A DNA stretch of 6,758 nucleotides, from the NCBI GenBank assembly GCA_947259235.1, contig CAMYLL010000148.1, forward strand, positions 1 to 6,758, given 5' to 3'. A program made the position numbers and the translations under genes. A model generated the notes under the pieces. That model saw nothing but the letters and a program-made list of their open reading frames with translations, had not been told where the DNA came from and ran no database searches. Origin of the DNA: an uncultured Pseudodesulfovibrio sp. (GTDB taxonomy: Bacteria; Desulfobacterota; Desulfovibrionia; Desulfovibrionales; Desulfovibrionaceae). Below, one piece after another: positions 5,338-6,758 of this stretch (position 1 is the first letter of the stretch; every line of letters starts with the position of its first letter).

Positions 5338-5825
5338 AGGTCGATATTTTCGGACTCGCGCTGGATGAGACCAGCAAGACGCCCATCCTCGTGCTCAAGG
5401 AGGCGGAGGGGGAGCGCGTGCTGCCCATCTGGATCGGCGCGATGGAGGCCATGGCCATCTCGGTTGCCATCAACGAAATCCCATTCCCCAGGCCCATGAC
5501 CCACGATCTGCTGCTTGAAACCGTGAGGAACCTCGGCGGAATCGTTGACAGGGTAGAGGTGGTCGCCATCCGCGAGGGAACCTTCTTCGCCGAAATCCTC
5601 GTCACCCAGGGCGGCGAAACCAGACGGCAGGACAGCAGGCCCTCGGACGCCATAGCCCTGGCCGTGCGCGCCAAGTGTCCCATCCTTGTGGCGGAATCGG
5701 TCCTGGACGAGGGCGGGGGGCCGATGCAGCCGGGCGCCGAAGGGGTCATCAAGACGGACAACGCGGACAAATGGGTTGAAGAGCTTGAGAAATTTTCTGA
5801 AACCGACACAAAATACAAGATGTAG
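5331..5825 (+). CDS. Bifunctional nuclease family protein (DUF151/BFN domain)
   Basis: The 164-aa protein is a single BFN domain plus a short charged tail. The family's signatures are present: L-P-I-W-I-G (31-36), R-P-M-T-H-D-L (54-60) and D-S-R-P-S-D-A-I-A-L-A-V-R (101-113), followed by P-I-L-V-A-E-S-V (117-124). Plant members have been described with RNase and DNase activity, while the role of bacterial members is poorly defined. I place the start at GTG 5331 because M-V-K-V-D-I-F-G is the expected opening and GGAG (5323-5326) lies 4 nt upstream. The start overlaps the miaB stop by 7 nt, so translation is probably coupled to miaB, consistent with a link to RNA metabolism. The PHP gene starts 7 nt after its stop. 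Confidence 0.9.
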   Translation: MVKVDIFGLALDETSKTPILVLKEAEGERVLPIWIGAMEAMAISVAINEIPFPRPMTHDLLLETVRNLGGIVDRVEVVAIREGTFFAEILVTQGGETRRQDSRPSDAIALAVRAKCPILVAESVLDEGGGPMQPGAEGVIKTDNADKWVEELEKFSETDTKYKM

Positions 5826-5832
5826 GTAACCC

Positions 5833-6483
5833 ATGATCGACCTGCACACGCATACTGTCTTCAGTGACGGGGAACTCATTCCGGCGGAATTGGTCCGCAG
5901 GGCCGAGGTCATAGGCTACAAGGCCATCTGCCTGACTGACCATGTGGACGAGAGCAACCTCGACTTTACTGTGGAAAATGTTCTCCGATTCGTAAAGAAT
6001 CACGGTCATTTTTATGATATCAACGTCCTGGCCGGGGTGGAGCTGACCCATATTCCGCCGCCGCTCATCGCCGAGATGGTTGCCAAGGCCCGCAAGGCCG
6101 GGGCGCAGGTGGTGGTCATGCACGGCGAAACGCCGGTGGAACCGGTGGCGGTGGGGACCAATCTCGCGGCCATCGAAGCCGGGGTCGATATCCTGGCACA
6201 TCCGGGGCTGATCACCGAGGAGGAGGTCCTCCTCGCGGCGCAGAAGGGCGTTGCCCTGGAGATCACCACCCGGGGCGGGCACAGTTACACCAACGGCCAT
6301 GTGGCCGCGCTGGCTCGCAGGCTGGGGGCCAAGCTCGTGGTGGATAACGATGCCCACGCGCCGAGGGATTTGGTGTCCAAGGAGCTTCGCAGGACCATCG
6401 CCCTGGGGGCGGGACTGACCCCCGAAGAATACCGGCAGACCGAGGCCAATGCCTGGGAAATCGTTCATAGATGCATGAAATAG
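5833..6483 (+). CDS. PHP-domain metal-dependent phosphoesterase (histidinol-phosphatase-like)
   Basis: The 216-aa protein is a stand-alone PHP domain with a full set of metal ligands by motif: His5, His7 and Asp12 (D-L-H-T-H-T-V-F-S-D-G), His37 (T-D-H), Glu70 (G-V-E-L), His97 (V-V-M-H-G-E), His123 (L-A-H-P-G), Asp173 and His175 (D-N-D-A-H). It should therefore be an active trinuclear phosphoesterase. At this size it resembles the short histidinol-phosphatase-like group rather than polymerase-linked PHP domains, but a nucleotide or other phosphomonoester is equally possible. No his genes are nearby. The ribosome site is weak: AGG overlaps the preceding stop, with a 7-nt intergenic gap, so translation is likely coupled to the BFN gene. 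It appears to be the last gene before the structured 138-nt gap. Confidence 0.88.
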   Translation: MIDLHTHTVFSDGELIPAELVRRAEVIGYKAICLTDHVDESNLDFTVENVLRFVKNHGHFYDINVLAGVELTHIPPPLIAEMVAKARKAGAQVVVMHGETPVEPVAVGTNLAAIEAGVDILAHPGLITEEEVLLAAQKGVALEITTRGGHSYTNGHVAALARRLGAKLVVDNDAHAPRDLVSKELRRTIALGAGLTPEEYRQTEANAWEIVHRCMK

Positions 6484-6486
6484 CAG

Positions 6487-6509
6487 AAAAACGCCACCTT
6501 ATAGTGGCG
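6487..6509 (-). terminator. Intrinsic terminator on the minus strand, facing against the flanking genes
   Basis: On the minus strand CGCCAC, loop TATAAG and GTGGCG form a perfect 6-bp stem followed directly by TTTTT and CTGC. On the plus strand the same stem is followed by AAGGCGAG with no T tract. Both neighbouring genes read rightward, so the element would stop antisense transcripts or end a minus-strand RNA. Confidence 0.5.
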
Positions 6510-6539
6510 AAGGCGAGTGAGCAGAAGGTGCTTTTGACG

Positions 6540-6571
6540 AAAGCCGTGGTCCTGGATGGCCCGGCTTTTAT
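6540..6571 (+). terminator. Possible plus-strand terminator or attenuator before tolQ
   Basis: AAAGCCG (6540-6546) pairs with CGGCTTT (6562-6568). With T6547 bulged, GGTC (6548-6551) pairs with GGCC (6558-6561) around a 6-nt loop, giving an 11-bp stem that ends in TTTTAT. Three of the T residues are used in the stem, so the free U tract is short. It could end the miaB-BFN-PHP transcript or attenuate transcription into tolQ. Confidence 0.4.
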
Positions 6572-6574
6572 CGC

Positions 6575-6625
6575 ATGAGCCCGGCTCGTCGGGAACATAA
6601 CAAAACAGTACGGGTGCAACCATGA
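6575..6625 (+). CDS. Possible 16-residue leader ORF overlapping the tolQ start
   Basis: ATG at 6575 opens a frame encoding MSPARREHNKTVRVQP, whose TGA stop (6623-6625) overlaps the tolQ ATG as ATGA. Such an overlap is the classic arrangement for translational coupling, and tolQ itself has only a weak ribosome site. No Shine-Dalgarno precedes the small ORF, however, so it may be chance. Confidence 0.18.
   Translation: MSPARREHNKTVRVQP
6594..6619 (-). promoter_or_regulatory. Extended -10-like promoter on the minus strand
   Basis: Minus-strand TGT-TATGTT (6602-6594) fits the extended -10 pattern TGn-TAnnnT. TTGCAC (6619-6614) lies 14 nt upstream, shorter than a normal spacer, so activity would depend on the extended -10. 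Transcription would start near 6587, about 100 nt before the minus-strand terminator. Confidence 0.25.
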
Positions 6626-6758
6626 ATTTCCTCCCTGACAGCGACATTCTGACCCTTCTGGCCGGGGCGACCCTGGCCGTGAAGTTGGTGATGCTCTTCC
6701 TGGCCGCCATGTCCCTGTGGAGCTGGACCATCATCTTCCATAAGTTCTTCACCATCGG
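6622..6758 (+). CDS. tolQ: TolQ/ExbB-family proton-channel protein, N-terminal fragment (runs off the right edge)
   Basis: The 45 complete codons begin MNFLPDSDILTLLAGA and run to K-F-F-T-I. A hydrophobic segment (about residues 10-39) is followed by basic H-K-F-F, as in the first transmembrane helix of MotA/TolQ/ExbB channels. The phrase S-L-W-S-W-T-I-I-F-H-K (31-41) closely fits the TolQ subgroup. TolQ with TolR uses the proton gradient to drive the Tol-Pal system at the cell envelope during division. The ribosome site is weak (GGGTG about 7 nt upstream) and the ATG overlaps the stop of a tiny upstream frame. ExbB is the main alternative; the missing remainder of the gene and its neighbours would decide. 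Confidence 0.75.
   Translation, partial: MNFLPDSDILTLLAGATLAVKLVMLFLAAMSLWSWTIIFHKFFTI

Larger units (their letters stand above)
6487..6587 (-). ncRNA. Candidate small antisense RNA between the PHP gene and tolQ
   Basis: A minus-strand transcript starting near 6587 and ending at the terminator at 6487 would be about 100 nt. It would contain a 5' hairpin GAGC-CGG-GCTC (6587-6577), a long central stem (6568-6540), a small AGCA/TGCT hairpin (6532-6520) and the terminator stem with a U5 tail. This layout is typical of bacterial small RNAs. The hairpins also exist on the plus strand. Only the T tract and the promoter-like sequence favour the minus strand. No known RNA family is recognised. Confidence 0.28.

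Noticed and set aside
4974..5912. Minus-strand frame of 312 codons across the miaB, BFN and PHP junctions
   Set aside because: It covers three convincing plus-strand genes and has no motif support.
1..6758. CRISPR array, insertion sequence, tRNA or prophage attachment site
   Set aside because: No regularly spaced repeats, transposase motifs, terminal inverted repeats or cloverleaf-like segments were seen on either strand.

Overview
The window looks like chromosomal housekeeping DNA from a GC-rich deltaproteobacterium, most likely of the Desulfovibrio/Pseudodesulfovibrio type. I infer this from the GC-rich codon use, the protein sequences and the order miaB, bifunctional nuclease (DUF151), PHP phosphoesterase, tolQ. 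No mobile element, CRISPR array, tRNA or rRNA is visible.

Left end (1-876): two genes read leftward, nth (endonuclease III, 84-716) followed after 4 nt by the first 26 codons of tgt (queuine tRNA-ribosyltransferase), which runs off the window. A 160-bp divergent intergenic region separates them from the rightward genes. It holds a weak promoter candidate and a short direct repeat ahead of cutA.

Middle (877-3920): cutA, then three phosphotransferases of unrelated folds: a PfkB-family adenosine kinase-like protein, an APH/choline-kinase-fold phosphotransferase and a divergent APS-kinase-like P-loop kinase. The last two are only 5 nt apart, and the adenosine kinase lies 31 nt ahead of them, so the three probably form one operon. 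The third keeps the ATP site of APS kinases but lacks their usual APS-site motifs, so its substrate is open.

Right part (3994-6758): miaB (tRNA ms2i6A methylthiotransferase), a DUF151 nuclease-family gene overlapping it by 7 nt, a complete nine-ligand PHP phosphoesterase, and the first 45 codons of a TolQ/ExbB-type gene. The 138-nt gap before tolQ is packed with hairpins. One has its T tract only on the minus strand, facing against all flanking genes, and an extended -10-like sequence lies about 100 nt upstream of it on that strand. A small antisense RNA is a plausible reading. A 16-codon ORF in the same gap ends in an ATGA overlap with tolQ.

The most interesting items are the orphan-specificity kinase set, the candidate antisense RNA with the structured tolQ leader, and a sharply AT-rich rare-codon patch at the radical-SAM/TRAM junction of miaB.
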